The notes under the pieces are model-generated. The model did no database searches. It saw only the letters and a list, made by a program, of their open reading frames with translations, and had not been told where the DNA came from. The translations under genes and the position numbers were made by a program. This document shows positions 40,225-51,659 of a stretch of DNA of 64,000 nucleotides, piece after piece. Each line of letters opens with the position of its first letter. Positions within the stretch are counted from its first letter, which is position 1. The DNA comes from Panagrolaimus kolymaensis (Eukaryota > Nematoda > Chromadorea > Rhabditida > Panagrolaimidae), in contig JAJQJQ010000005.1 in NCBI GenBank assembly GCA_028622995.1, positions 6,944,001 to 7,008,000 on the forward strand. Reading direction: 5' to 3'.

Positions 40225-41257
40225 TTATAAAAAATAATTTACAATTAACAAATAATAAAGGCACGAAAGAATACCAGTAAAAATGGGGAAAAAATTATTG
40301 TAATGATTATTATTGAATGAATTAGGTATCATACCTTTTAGTCGCTTTTCTTGTACAACATTTTGAATTTTACGCATTCGTGATTTAACTTTTATCACTC
40401 CAATTGGAGGTAAGCGATTGGCTTGACACCAGCAAAGTTCCCATGAATGATCCGTTTCACATCCTTCCCTTTCATCGAAATGCGATTGATTTTTAAAATT
40501 TGAATGTAATTCTGTTTCATTCACACATTCTTCAATTTCAGTTTCTGTATCTGAAAATTATAGAGCTTTTTAATTTGGTTCAAAAACTAAAATATAATTA
40601 AACTTTTAATTGAACTAATTATAAAATAAATAATGTTCAAAATATTTTGGTTTCAAAGCTTGGAAATCCTTATCACTATGAAAATCGTTGATTTAATAAC
40701 CTCAAAATTAAAAACTTTATTAACTTTAAAATAATCTTTAGAAAAATCAAAGAAAATAAAGTTTCTGGTAAAAAAAATTCTAAAAAAGATTTGAAACTAC
40801 TGCTTATGTATTTTGACTAGAGTAATTTCGGGAATAATTTATTACGAAAATAAAATCGTTGACTGAATGGTAGACAATAAAACTTACTTTTGAATGGTAA
40901 TTACAGAGAATTTTTTGAATTTGAAATTTTTTTTTTCAGTCAAACTTTATCTTAGCATATTTTTTTCTGTATTTTAATGATTTAAAACATACCTTCGTTT
41001 ATACTTCGCATACAATATAAATCTTCAGTTTCTAATCTGACTCTGTTTTGACAAACGAGTGGATCACAAACAGCGCAATCTTCATCATCACCGCCAGTGC
41101 CATTTCTCTTAGCTAAAAGCAAGGAAAGTCGGGATCTTTGAATAAGTTGTCGAATTGGAACACTGCTATTCCGCTGCCTAACTCCTCCAGTTCCTTCTGA
41201 CTTTTTCACATAAAATTCAAATATTGCCCATAGAATTAATACCACCGATGTTTTCAT
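40225..41257 (-). CDS. Small Cys-rich secreted or membrane-anchored protein
   Basis: Two exons, 41257-40993 and 40550-40225, 196 residues, with AATAAA (reverse, 40215-40220) directly after the stop. The start MKTSVVLILWAIFEFYV is a signal peptide. The body has Cys in CAVCDPLVC, YC, EC, GC and ELCWC patterns and four N-glycosylation sequons (NSS, NGT, NET, NQS). The C-terminus is hydrophobic (FFPIFTGILSCLYYLLIV), either a transmembrane helix or a GPI-anchor signal. An in-frame upstream ATG (41320) would mask the signal peptide; 41257 is preferred. I do not recognise the family. A membrane-tethered extracellular protein is likely; no function is proposed. Confidence 0.7.
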
Positions 41258-42517
41258 TGCATTTCTTTTATGAAGAAAACCAAAAATGAAAAAATAAAAA
41301 AGTTCAACGCAGAGAAGCAAGCACCAGTGAAAACTTTAAAAAATTGGGGTAATTAAATTTTAAAATATTTCACAGCTCGAATGGTGGTAATGAGTCATTT
41401 GATGGTGTTAAAATATTCTGAGAAATATGTTCGAATGAAAAAAAGCTTCTTGACTTAAAAAAAACCGCGCCTTAACCAAGAAGCAAACAGCAGCAATTCG
41501 ATGCAAGCATGAGTAGCAGCAAACAAGAAAAAAAGATGCCCCCGCATAAAAAAAGTTTACAACAAAACTTTTGAAAAAATGGCTAACCCTTGAGGCTGTC
41601 TCTTTTCTTCCTTTAAAAGACATTGTGAAAAAGGGATAGAATAAATCTCAAGAGAGTATTATTCGACAGAATACTTTTCATGGAAGAAAAAAATATAACA
41701 AAGAATATAAAACACTGCGCAAAACAACAAAAATGGGAAAGAAAGAATGGCATAGCAAAAATAGGCAACGAGTAAAAAAATGAGCATGAAAATTTGTTTT
41801 TAAAAAAAGTTTAAAAACACACTGACAAATTGCTATTATTTAGGGTCGCCGTCGTTGGGACGGATGACAACAAAAAATGCGCTATTGTTGTGTGTGTCCC
41901 AACAATGATGGGTTGTCAAAAAAAGATAAGGAAGGATATGACGGTTTTGAAGAAAAAAAAGAAAACCAAAACTTGAATGTTCGAAATAAAAAAAAGAAGA
42001 CTAAAGTGGCAACATTCAAGAAAATATCTAATATTATGGAAACCGATTAACTCTCTCTCTTTCTCTTTTTCTCCCTTGTACCATCACCCATTAAATTTTA
42101 ATGACTAAAGATGGTTGTCCATTGTCCATGATGTTAGTAGAAATCTGAGACGATGAAACCCATAAAAGAATGGAAAGAATGAAACAGCGGCTTTTCTGTA
42201 TTTTTTAAAGATGTGCAAAGCTTTTTGATATCCTGTGAGTTCGAATTTAACCCAAAAATACTTACCAACCGAGTTCTTTTTATTTAAAGCCATTAACCTT
42301 AAATTAAATTTACTAAATAATTTTATTTACTGAAAAAATTTAAAAAGGTTAAAATTTGGTTTCAAAACTGTAAGAAAAATGTAAAATCGATAAAGTTGCT
42401 TTTATCAATTTGAATTTTTTTAAATCAACGTTTATCAAATAAAAAATAATTTTTATCTTTATGAAATCTTTAACTTCACCCTACAGTAATAAGTAATAAT
42501 TTAAAACCCAAAAAATG
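41258..42517. other. Intergenic, with one small hairpin
   Basis: AT-rich DNA between two minus-strand genes. GTTGGGAC at 41854-41861 and GTCCCAAC at 41896-41903 are perfect complements, and between them ACAACAA and TTGTTGT can pair, giving a short hairpin of about 50 bases. A minus-strand ATG near 42293 opens nine codons ended by a good GTAAGT donor, but no partner exon could be found. No other gene seen. Confidence 0.5.
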
Positions 42518-44199
42518 TTACGACCATGTTCCTCCTCCGCCTCCCTTTCGAACTCCAAATAATCTTTCCATCATTCCATTATTATCGGTAGGTTTTGTTG
42601 AGGAACTTCGTTTGCTTAATCTTGTTTGCCATCGACGCAATGCTCGTTGCATGTTATCCGATATGCATAAACCCGGTCGAATTTTACTTGTCTAAAATTA
42701 TGATTCAACCATGGAGCAAATGGAAATTTATGATATTTTTGCGTACCTTTAATTGATCATTAATAATTTGAGAAACTTTTGCAATCGCTTGCATTCGAGT
42801 TAAACCTTGTTCATGCATAAACCAAGCCGCTGCAAAAGATGGGGCACGATTTCGACATTTCATGGAATATATTAGCACTGATTTCCCCGAAGCTATTGAT
42901 CGTTGAATATAGGTAACAGTTTCTTCAAAATAATCAGTAATATCTTGTTCTTCTTCCACTCCGATGCTATTTGGTCCCGTTTTTAAATTTGAATTACCCT
43001 TAAATTCAGGTTTCATCACATCAACTGAATCATCACGAATTCGAATTGCGAGAGTAGTCCTTGAATGTGGAGTCCTTTTTCCACAAAGACATGGCACTTC
43101 GGTTCTTGTTCGAAGCATATTATCCGATTCTGGGCCGCTCACATCAATAATAAATTCAATATTTAATCGACAAAGAAGATTATGATTTAAACTTGATTCA
43201 ATTCCACCAAAATATACCCATTCATTTAATTGAAATACTATTTCACCAATATAATGACTTTTTTGTTTCACTACATTTTCCAATTGTGGTGGACCCACTT
43301 GTTTACCTAATCTACGCCAAGTTTCCACTGGACGAGAAAGTTGAGGTGATTCAAGCTTTGGAAAATCTTCAGTATGACCATTTTTCTCTTGTTCATCCGA
43401 AGTTTCTGCGGTTTGTAATCGATGGTGTATCGATAGCACTTCACCTAGCGGAGATGCAACAGATTCTCGTCGAGGTAAATATAATTGAACATGGGTTGAA
43501 TCAATAACACCACCGCCACCTCCTCCTTGACTATTTGCTGTTGACATTCTTGAACTAAAAGACAAAACAAAAAGTTAATTATAACTTTGTGGAAGTTTCA
43601 GAATATCTCTTTACTAAATAGGAACAAAGAAAAAGTGTCATTTTATATATGATATTTGTAATATTTTTAGCAAATTGTGAAGCCAATAGTCCTCATTCCC
43701 AAATATTTATAGTTTTACCCAAAAATATATTCAGCCATAGTCAAAGTGCATAAAATTGCGTCCTATCCAAATAAAAAATAAAACATACTTAAGTCCTTTA
43801 AAATTTCCATATATACTTCCATTTTCACTTGAACTATCAGGTGGATTGGAACTTGTTGTACCTCGCCTACTTCCAATTGATCCAGCGCTCATATGTCGCG
43901 GACGAGACATAGATGGCATGGAATTCCTTAATGATGGCTTATAATCTGTTAATCTTGAAGGTAAAGTTATCGAATATTCATCAACTAAAAAAATAATTTA
44001 AGTTAAAAATTAGCCTATTATAAATGTAAAATTTACTATTATCTGGTACCGCAGTATTTAAATTTGCTGATTCTTTATTAAAAGCTGATGCTCGTCTCGA
44101 TGATGATGTTGAAGAAGCCGATGCATTGTTGGATGAATTTGATGAAGATATATCCGAATTAACACGTATTGTAAATCTTCCACCTGGCTTTGATGTCAT
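42518..44199 (-). CDS. Dual-specificity-phosphatase-fold pseudophosphatase (catalytic Cys replaced by Ser)
   Basis: Four exons: 44199-44037, 43984-43789, 43554-42747, 42691-42518; 446 residues. The N-terminal 120 residues are a disordered Ser/Asn-rich region (SSSNSSNNASASSTSSSRR), followed by Gly6 and polar sequence. From about residue 222 the DSP fold begins (IGEIVFQLNEWVYFGGIESS, then LNIEFIIDVSGPE), and the signature loop follows at GKSVLIYSMKCRNRAPSFAA. Active DSPs read H-C-x2-G-x2-R-[ST] here; this protein has Y-S-x2-C-x2-R-A, so the nucleophile is Ser350 and the invariant His and Gly are changed, while Arg356 remains. It should bind phosphoprotein or be structural rather than catalytic, like STYX-type pseudophosphatases (inference). 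The C-terminal exon is basic and ends in a Gly5 run. A CGTGAA acceptor just upstream of the ATG suggests trans-splicing or an upstream exon. Confidence 0.85.
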
Positions 44200-45212
44200 A
44201 ACTCCTTCCCAATTCACGCTACCAAAAATAAAAATAACAAATAAATACTATTTACAATTAAAATTACAAAAGAATTAGAAAAAATTTATTTTCATTGAAT
44301 AAAAAGAAATATAAAAATGTTTAATTTAAAACTATGTCAAAGCACAAAGGAAACGACGACTTCTTTATAAATATAAAAATGTTAATTCAAGTTTAAAAAA
44401 AGAAGGCAAAAAAAAAAAAGAGGTAAAGAAAGGTAAAATGGTGCGAGGCATGTATTCGTCTTGGCAACGACGAATAACGAATAAATTTTGTTTATGCTGC
44501 TGTTGCTAAATAAAAAAGAAAGAAGTATGTAAGCTCATGGGATAATTATAGGGAAATGCTTTTTCAAGTTTTGGAAAAGGTCTCTTTGTTTTTGGAAAAA
44601 AGTTCTAAAATATAGGTTAATGAAATTTTGTAATTTGATCGCTTGCTTTTATGGAAATTTTATTAATAATATTGTTTATTCACGGAAATGTTACTTCACC
44701 GAAAACTTATAACAGGTGAAAAATTTTAGCAAACTTTTTTTAAAATTAACTTAAAATTTGTCTGATAAAAATTATATTAAATTTAAAAGTTTATGGATTG
44801 ATATCATTTATTAGTTTGAAGCCAAAAGTTTACTTTACTCCGATTTTCAAATATTTTGTTTTGTTGTTTAAACTTTTAATTATATTATTTTACGTACCTT
44901 TTTTTGTTGTTGTAGTGATTATGGAACTTAGAATTAATTACAAAAAGGAAAGGAACATTTATGTTCTTATTAAAAATTAATATTTTAGCGCAATTATTTT
45001 CTCATGCTTATCACAAATTTACAAAACTTCAAAATGATATAATATTTAATTAAGCTTTATAACAAACAAAAAAATACGCAAAATTAAAAAGTAAAAAAAC
45101 AACCAATAAATTTTTGCCGTTAGAAATACTTTTATTTTAAAATATTGACATCTACGAAAAGAAGAGAAAAATGGATAAAGCTGTTTCCAAAAATAATTTT
45201 GCAACAAAAAAA
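44200..45212. other. Intergenic
   Basis: AT-rich gap of about 1 kb between two minus-strand genes; large enough to hold the pseudophosphatase promoter. A half-site TTGGCAAC occurs near 44460. The open frames at 44798-44980 and 45171-45365 (plus) are unconvincing; the latter overlaps the 3' exon of the hydrolase on the other strand. Confidence 0.6.
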
Positions 45213-46209
45213 TTATTTCTTTGCTGGATTGGATTTAATAAAAGTGGAAACTTTCAATGCAAACCATCGAGGATATTTGATATGAAGTTCGTGTGGGCCT
45301 TGAGCATGAACTTCAAGTCTAAAAATCAATTTATAATGTTTTCACATATCTCAAAATTTGCTTAAATGAGCTTACTGGGCATGAGGAATTTTTTCCATAA
45401 TTAATTTTGGGTCCATTACAAATCGATCAGTTCCACCATTGATTAAAAGAACTGGACATTTGATTGTGTGTAAAACGAGGTCTGATGGAAAACGACCTCC
45501 AAGATCGCTATAAACTCTGAAAAAAATGATGATATAATAGTTTTAAACGTTTGTCTCAATAAATTAAGAATTGTAAAATTATAAATAAATTAAGATTTCC
45601 AAATAAATATTTTAGTATTTTTAGAAAATTGTTTAGAAAATATGCAACTCACTTTGCAACAACATCACATAATGAACTCCATTGGTCTTGCAAATAATTG
45701 TCATCATAATGTTCAAGATATGGTTCACGAGAAGATTGCAGCCATTGTCGGGTATTTCTCATCCCCTTAAAAGCCATATCACCTCTCCAATCAACTCTTG
45801 TGCTTGTTGCAAGGAGAATCAAATGGGAGATAAGACTTTTGCCGTTAGATGCAACATGAACAGCAGTTCTCCCACCTTCACTCCATCCAAGACAAACAAA
45901 AGGAGTTAGATTGAGAACTTTCATAAGTTCAATGCAATATTCAGAATCCATTTTGCACCGATGAACTTCTTGCACACGATCTGGTGGCCGTGATGTTCCA
46001 TATCCGGGTGGATCGATGCAAATAATTGTAACGAGTGTGGGATCAAATGCTCGTAAAACCACTTCAGGATAATCTTTTTTATAACATCCTACACCACCAC
46101 AAATAAATAAACATTTTATTGGGCCATTTCCATATTTACAATATCCAATTGTTCGATCTTTAACCTCCGCTTTACCTTCTTCAATGGGAACTGGATTTTC
46201 AACTGTCAT
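45213..46209 (-). CDS. BPHL / valacyclovirase-like alpha/beta-hydrolase
   Basis: Three exons, 46209-45653, 45516-45376 and 45318-45213; 267 residues. Alpha/beta-hydrolase with a complete triad: nucleophile elbow GWSEGG (Ser110), acid in LLINGGTDRFV (Asp216) and His in GPHELH (His242). IDPPGYGTSRPP is the strand-3/oxyanion region conserved in biphenyl-hydrolase-like proteins, and the layout matches human BPHL, which hydrolyses alpha-amino acid esters and homocysteine thiolactone. The N-terminus has no obvious mitochondrial presequence. A TTATTTTAG acceptor lies about 8 bases before the ATG, consistent with trans-splicing. The substrate in this animal is unknown. Confidence 0.88.
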
Positions 46210-47703
46210 TTTAATAACTAAAATAATTTGTAAATTTAGTTTAGACTTCCTTGATGTTGGAGGGTTTTAATAAACACGTCAAAGATGTCAATTTTGGAAG
46301 TTCGAACAATTAAAGTGAGTAAAAAGCTTTATATGGTCAAGTTATTTTTCTATATGCAATGGCCTTTATCGAATTTTTGGAACATATCCAGATTTTTTTA
46401 AAACCTAGAGTCAAAAGAATAAGAGAAGAAGATTCGCGAAGAAAAAAAGATTTTTAAAATATGCTGGAAATTTATATAGTTTAACAAATATCTGGATGAT
46501 CAATAAAAAAAGAGTGTAAAATATGTGGAACTAAAATGTTTCCGAAGACTCAAAGTTAATGACATTTGATCATCAAACATTACTAGGAGGTACAAAGAAA
46601 AGGTGACAACTAAAGTTCATTTACTAAACGAATGAGAGAAAATTCATTCAAACATCTTTATAATGGTTCGGGAAAAAAATAACACATAGATACTTGTAAG
46701 ATCTTAGACTATGATTAAAAAACATTGGAAAAAAAGATGGATAAAAAATACAATTGCAACTTTGTAAGAAGAAAAAATAAAGCAAAGCGGACATTCATGT
46801 AAAATTTAAAAAGAAAAAAATCTTAAACGATCGAATCAATTTTATTTTTAGGAGAATCAAAACTTTTCACGTACGAAAAAAGTAAAAATGCATGAATTGG
46901 ATGGGATGTGACAGCAGCAGTTTGAGTTCGGTCAAATAAAAAGAAAGAAAGGTCATACATGGGGCACATGCAATGTGGTAAGTATAAAGGCAAAGGGAAT
47001 AAAAAAGAAGATCAGTCTGATCGACGTCAGTCATGACCATTATCTCATCGTCAAAAAATTTTATATAAAAAGAGGTAGCGCAAAAATTATGAATATGTCA
47101 TGCAATAGATAATTGTAGAATTTAGGTCATTTCTAAAATTGGATATTTATAGATCACATTGTTGCGTCGGTGGATAAAAATGAGGATAATCTTTGACTGT
47201 GGAGAATTTGTAATGAATGGAAAAAAAATAATATTAGAAAATACTTTTTTAGATGAAACAAAGCATTCCAATATGGGACAAAAAAACGCTGACTTTTTTT
47301 GCTTTGGAAGAATTTAAATCAAAAATTCAAGTTCATTTTGATGGTGATAGGATTATTTTTTCCGGCACACATTTATAAAAAAAAATAGGTAGAAGTAGTT
47401 AATTATAAGCTTTTTCCAACAAAACGCCATTAACCATTTTGATCTTCTTAATTTGAACTTTTCCAAGTTCAAAAGAAAAAAGAAAAACCATAAAATAACT
47501 TTAGACAAAGCAATGTTCGAAAACCTGTTTAAAAAATCTTCTTTGTTTTGCTTTTTGAATTAAAGCTCCTGTTTTGGAAGATATGATTCATTAATTTATA
47601 GCGTGAGTGATGATGAACGTTTCAGATATAAAAAAAACTTTTATTTATTACGTAAAGCAAAAAAGACTGAAGCGATCAAACATTATTTAATGAAAATTAT
47701 TAT
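46210..47703. other. Intergenic
   Basis: About 1.5 kb of AT-rich sequence between minus-strand genes. No open frame with a motif, no transposon ends and no RNA gene recognised. The plus-strand frame at 47603-47785 is the shadow of the last exon of the TMEM216-like gene. Confidence 0.6.
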
Positions 47704-48693
47704 TCATTCAGATACAGCATTTTTAGATAAAAGTGCAGCGGTAGCTAAACCAATAATAGATTCAATAATAATTAGACCTGTTTGAATACAAGATAAAATT
47801 CGTTCAATCATAAATACATTAGCTTGAAAAAACGCGAGATAGACGCATATCGCAATGACGGCAACACTGAGCAAGATTGAAAATGATATATATGATGGCG
47901 TTTCAGTGAGATTTCCCCGTTGAGCTAAAAAAAACGAATAAAAACGTCTATAATAAAAACTGTTTATTATTATTTGTTTATTTCATTTTTCAAGCATTGA
48001 AAAAAAAGAAGATGTTATTTTCATATGCAAAAAGCTTGAAGCATTTTTTTTTAAGAATGTTACAAAGAAAGAAAATATATCCGGCTTTAGCGGAGTTTTC
48101 TGATAGTATCAATGCAGAGATCGACTCTCTAAAAGATGGTGGAGAGAGGTATACAAAAAAGTGGCAATCGTAATAAATAAAATCAGTCTGAATTTATAGA
48201 TTGATCAAAAATGAAACAGAAATCGCGCCACTTTCTTGTTTTTGCTGTAGTTTGTGATTTTAGTTTTAAAAAATAAAATTCGTGATAGCGAAAAGAATTG
48301 CTTTACGTATTAAAAAGTTAAAAGTTTAATTGATTATAACCCGAATGCAAAATCATAAACCTATGACGTTATATGTTGTACGCTTCGCTTGCGAATTGCA
48401 AAAATTAAATAAAAAAATATACCAAATGAAATTCTCATAAATTCTAATGGAACAAACAAAACAATGATGATTATTTCCGGTACTTGAACATGCAGGGCAT
48501 TAACCAATTGACTGATTTTAATTCCATAGCAAATTACAATAATAATAAAATATATTACCGAAAACCGATTTGAAATACAAAGTAAAATTTGCAATGGAAG
48601 TGATGAACGCTGGAATAATAAATCCATCATCGATCGAGAAAGATACTTTAAAGACTAAATGAAACTTACCACAGTATTAATTGTTGCAGACAT
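47704..48693 (-). CDS. TMEM216/TMEM17-family ciliary transition-zone membrane protein
   Basis: Three exons: 48693-48670, 48609-48423, 47924-47704; 143 residues, four membrane helices. The family core is visible: RSSLPLQILLCISN at the start (S-S-x-P-L-[QE]-I-L-x-x-x-N), then EFMRISFAQRGNLTETP, matching the E-x-x-R-x-x-x-G-x-x-GNL loop between helices 2 and 3, and a last helix with an internal Glu. The length is nearer TMEM216 (about 145) than TMEM17. These proteins sit in the MKS complex at the ciliary transition zone and gate membrane-protein entry to the cilium. A perfect-looking RFX X-box about 100 bases upstream of the ATG independently supports a ciliary gene. Skipping the 498-base last intron gives an alternative frame ending at 48361 that lacks the GNL loop. 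Confidence 0.82.
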
Positions 48694-48793
48694 TTTAGGT
48701 TTAAAAAATAGCTAAATTAAATTAAAAAAATACAGAAAGGATTTTATTAAGACTTTGATGAAGAAAAAAAAGCAATCGACTAGAATGAGGATA

Positions 48794-48807
48794 GTTTCCA
48801 TGGCGAC
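48794..48807. promoter_or_regulatory. RFX/DAF-19 X-box upstream of TMEM216-like gene
   Basis: GTTTCCATGGCGAC fits the X-box consensus (two GTTNCC half-sites in inverted arrangement around AT). It lies 101 bases upstream of the ATG, the distance typical of C. elegans ciliary genes controlled by DAF-19. Binding is inferred, not shown. Confidence 0.7.
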
Positions 48808-49035
48808 CCAAAGCCGCCGCCGATGTCGAACAATTTTGTTTTTTCTTTCCTTTATTCTTTCTTGCTGAATTATTAGACTGCGAACGTTTATGAGACTTTT
48901 GTTGTTTAAAGAAATTTAACGTTATTAATTTTTATTAATTAATTAAAAAATTATATCACATGTGTGTTTTTAAAAGTTAAATCAAGCAAAAGTAAAATGG
49001 GCCAATGAGTAATTTGTATTTTTATGTATATATAT

Positions 49036-50196
49036 TTACAAGAAAAGAATACTCTTAGCAATTTTGCTAAGAAGCAATTCACGCTTAGATTTTCCACGAT
49101 GACGAGCATCTTCAGAGATTTTAGGAACGGGAATGCTTTTTAGTGCAAATGCGGCAGCATTAATTGGATCATCAAAATTATAGGTACAAAGGCAAGTTCG
49201 AGCAACACCAGGAAATCGACGATTTTTTGCATAACAAACTGGATATGAACCCGGAATGCAATGAAGGCATACCTGAAATTAGAAAATCGTGAAATGAGTG
49301 TTTTATAAAAATGTATTAGAAAGCGAATACTTTTAACAGAGTTTTGTGATAATAGTCGCAAAAAGTTGAAGGAGTAAATAACAGATTTCCAAAAATAACT
49401 TTAACAATTTCAAAACCTTTTTAAAATGATATCAAGCAAATGAAAAAAGAAAAAACCTTTCAAAATAAATTGCCACAAAATCTCAATGATTACTCAAAAT
49501 AATTAAATATCTGTTCCTTTATAATAATGAAATTTTTAGGAACCCTTTTTGTTCTAATGCTCTTCGCCTACAAGAATCTGCTATTTTTGGCATTTTAAAA
49601 CACACATTCGAAAATAAATAAGGTTATTTTAATAATTATTTTTGGTAAAGCAATTATCAGTAATTACAAAAACAGAGCTTTTGATTTTAAAATGTTTCCG
49701 ATTCTCTCATATAAGATAAAGGATTTCAAAATAAGAAACAAATTTAAATGAGGCAAAATGTTTCGGCACTTACTTGTTCACAAGTTACGGGTTCTTCCAT
49801 ATTATCAATTAAAAGAGCAAATTCTGCAGGATTACAAAAATGATTCGCAATGGGTAAAGCTTTAAGAGAATCAACAATTTTTTGTGAATTTTCGTTCACT
49901 TTTGATTGCTTTAATAAATAATCTTCATATCTTTCTTCGGTTGTAATTCTTGAATCCATTAAAAATTGTTCTTCAACTCGAAAACCTTCAAGTTCAGCAT
50001 CCTTTGCAGCTTCAATATCAACATTGGATTCTTTGAATCTTCCCAAAGCGGGAGATAATAACAATGGACAAGCCGATTTCCATGCATCTTTAACTGCAGA
50101 AATTTCTTCAAGTTTTTGATCAGCATTTTTACTTTTAACGATGGCAATAAAAGCTGCTGTCATTGCAAGGATGAGGAACATCTGACTTCGTTGCAT
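49036..50196 (-). CDS. Secreted Cys-rich protein, family unknown
   Basis: Two exons, 50196-49774 and 49272-49036; 219 residues. The N-terminus MQRSQMFLILAMTAAFIAIV is a signal peptide. The first exon encodes a helical, charged domain (residues about 25-120, EAAKDAELEGFRVEEQFL) with one early Cys; from residue 125 a compact block has HFCNP, VTCEQ, VCLHC, PVCYA, and TCLCT, eight cysteines, followed by a basic tail with RHRGKSKRELL. An intron falls between VTCEQ and VCLHC. A TTATAG acceptor lies close before the ATG. No family recognised; it should be extracellular with disulfides in the second half. Confidence 0.7.
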
Positions 50197-50371
50197 AATA
50201 TTCCTTTACCTATAAGTAATAATAAAAAGTTTCAAATCCTTTTATATAAATAAAAGATAGTATTTGCAATAATAATGGCGTAAATGAAAAAGATGAGACA
50301 TAAAATTTGTTATTTTTAAATTTAAAATAAACTACGAAAAAAACAAAAGAAAAAAAGAGGTAATAACTTAA

Positions 50372-50725
50372 AGGGAGTCTCTCAGCAAGCCAGGAAATTT
50401 TTTTCCTTACGACGGGTGTTCCTAGCCCGAAAGTTTCCTTTCTCTTTGTCTTCTCTTTTTGCACTCTTTTTTGGAAATTCATCTAAATCTCATTTGAGCA
50501 TTGATTTAATATATTTTTTAACTAGCCAGAACTGATTTTCTCATAAAATTATGTTGGGGAAGGTTTAGCTGATAAAGATATATATATATTACTATTATGT
50601 ATCATAAAGTTTAATTGAATTTCCAAAAAAGAGTGCAAAAAGAGAAGACAAAGAGAAAGGAAACTTTCGGGCTAGGAACACCCGTCGTAAGGAAAAAAAT
50701 TTCCTGGCTTGCTGAGAGACTCCCT
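50372..50725. mobile_element. TTAA-flanked foldback element 2 (piggyBac-like MITE)
   Basis: A 354-base element with 110-base inverted ends that I find identical (50372-50481 against 50616-50725), beginning AGGGAGTCTC inward, flanked by TTAA at 50368-50371 and 50726-50729. The 134-base middle is AT-rich with a TA repeat near 50580. It is the same structural class as the element at 10523-10908 (TTAA duplication, AGG start, arms over 100 bases), but the arm sequences are unrelated, so it is a different family. It sits in the upstream region of the minus-strand secreted-protein gene, about 180 bases beyond its ATG. Confidence 0.88.
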
Positions 50726-50729
50726 TTAA

Positions 50730-51659
50730 AACAACTCATTTCAATAAATTTTCAAAAATGAGGTAGAATGAAATATTTTTATATTATTCAAAGTAACAAC
50801 AACAAAACAAGATTTCACTTTTACATACGTAGTTTTGAAGTCAGCCTTCTCCGGTTAAATAACTCCTTCGTGTTCTTCAACTTACCTACTAATAACGATG
50901 ATTTGATTTCGTCTGCTTTTTACACTTCAATTGCTTGCTTCTTTTTAAAGGCTTTCATCTTTTCCTGTTTAATATTACTAAAAAAGTTAAAGAAAAATTC
51001 GTCACTCGTTGTCTTAAAACTTAGAGCAATTACTCATTAAATGTTTTTAGGCGAGCGAAAATAATTTTTTTTAATTTTTTATTTCAAACATTGCTTTCAG
51101 TTTTTTTCCAACATTCTTTGATATGGCATTTTTTAAAGTTTTTCTTGATTAATCTTAGCATATTTTCAATCTGACATGTGTGATTCAAAACTTTGCAATT
51201 AATGGAATGAAGAAAAACAATTTTACAGAAATAACAAATTACAATTAAAAGATTTATTTAAATATTAAATTTTGCAGTTTTTACTTAAAAGATTTTAAAT
51301 TCCCGCGTCATAACAGGAAGAGGAACACGTTGCCAGAGGCAACAATAGTCAGTTGAAAAACTTTTTTTTGTTAGTAAACAAACAAACCTTCAAAAAAAAC
51401 TTTTGATTGCCTACTTTTGACAGTTTTTGTAACCATTATTCAAACTATATATTTCCTTCCCTTTTTTCTAAAGAGCCAAGTTTAATATATTTTACGTGTC
51501 TAAAAATCACCAACAATAAAAAAACATCAACCCTTTATATTCTTTTGATTCTTGTCGATATCCTTCTTGTTCACCTTTGCTTTTACATATTTATGTTTTG
51601 CTTTTTTTGCTAATATTTTCACATGCTATATTCAGAAAACTTTTAGCTTATCCTCTACG
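50730..51659. other. Intergenic, PET100 upstream region
   Basis: AT-rich sequence between the foldback element and PET100, containing the RFX-like palindrome at 51329. A CTTTTAG acceptor ends at 51646, 13 bases before the PET100 ATG. The open frames at 50768-51040 and 51407-51613 show no motif. Confidence 0.6.
51329..51343. promoter_or_regulatory. RFX-like palindrome
   Basis: GTTGCCAGAGGCAAC: two perfect GTTGCC half-sites in inverted orientation with a 3-base spacer, the canonical RFX-type arrangement. It lies about 315 bases upstream of PET100. Whether it is bound or which gene it serves is unknown. Confidence 0.45.

Noticed and set aside
42105..42293. Minus-strand ATG with nine codons followed by a strong GTAAGT donor
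   Set aside because: No downstream exon with a recognisable continuation could be found before the next gene; probably coincidence.
47603..47785. 60-codon plus frame
   Set aside because: Antisense shadow of the last exon of the TMEM216-like gene.
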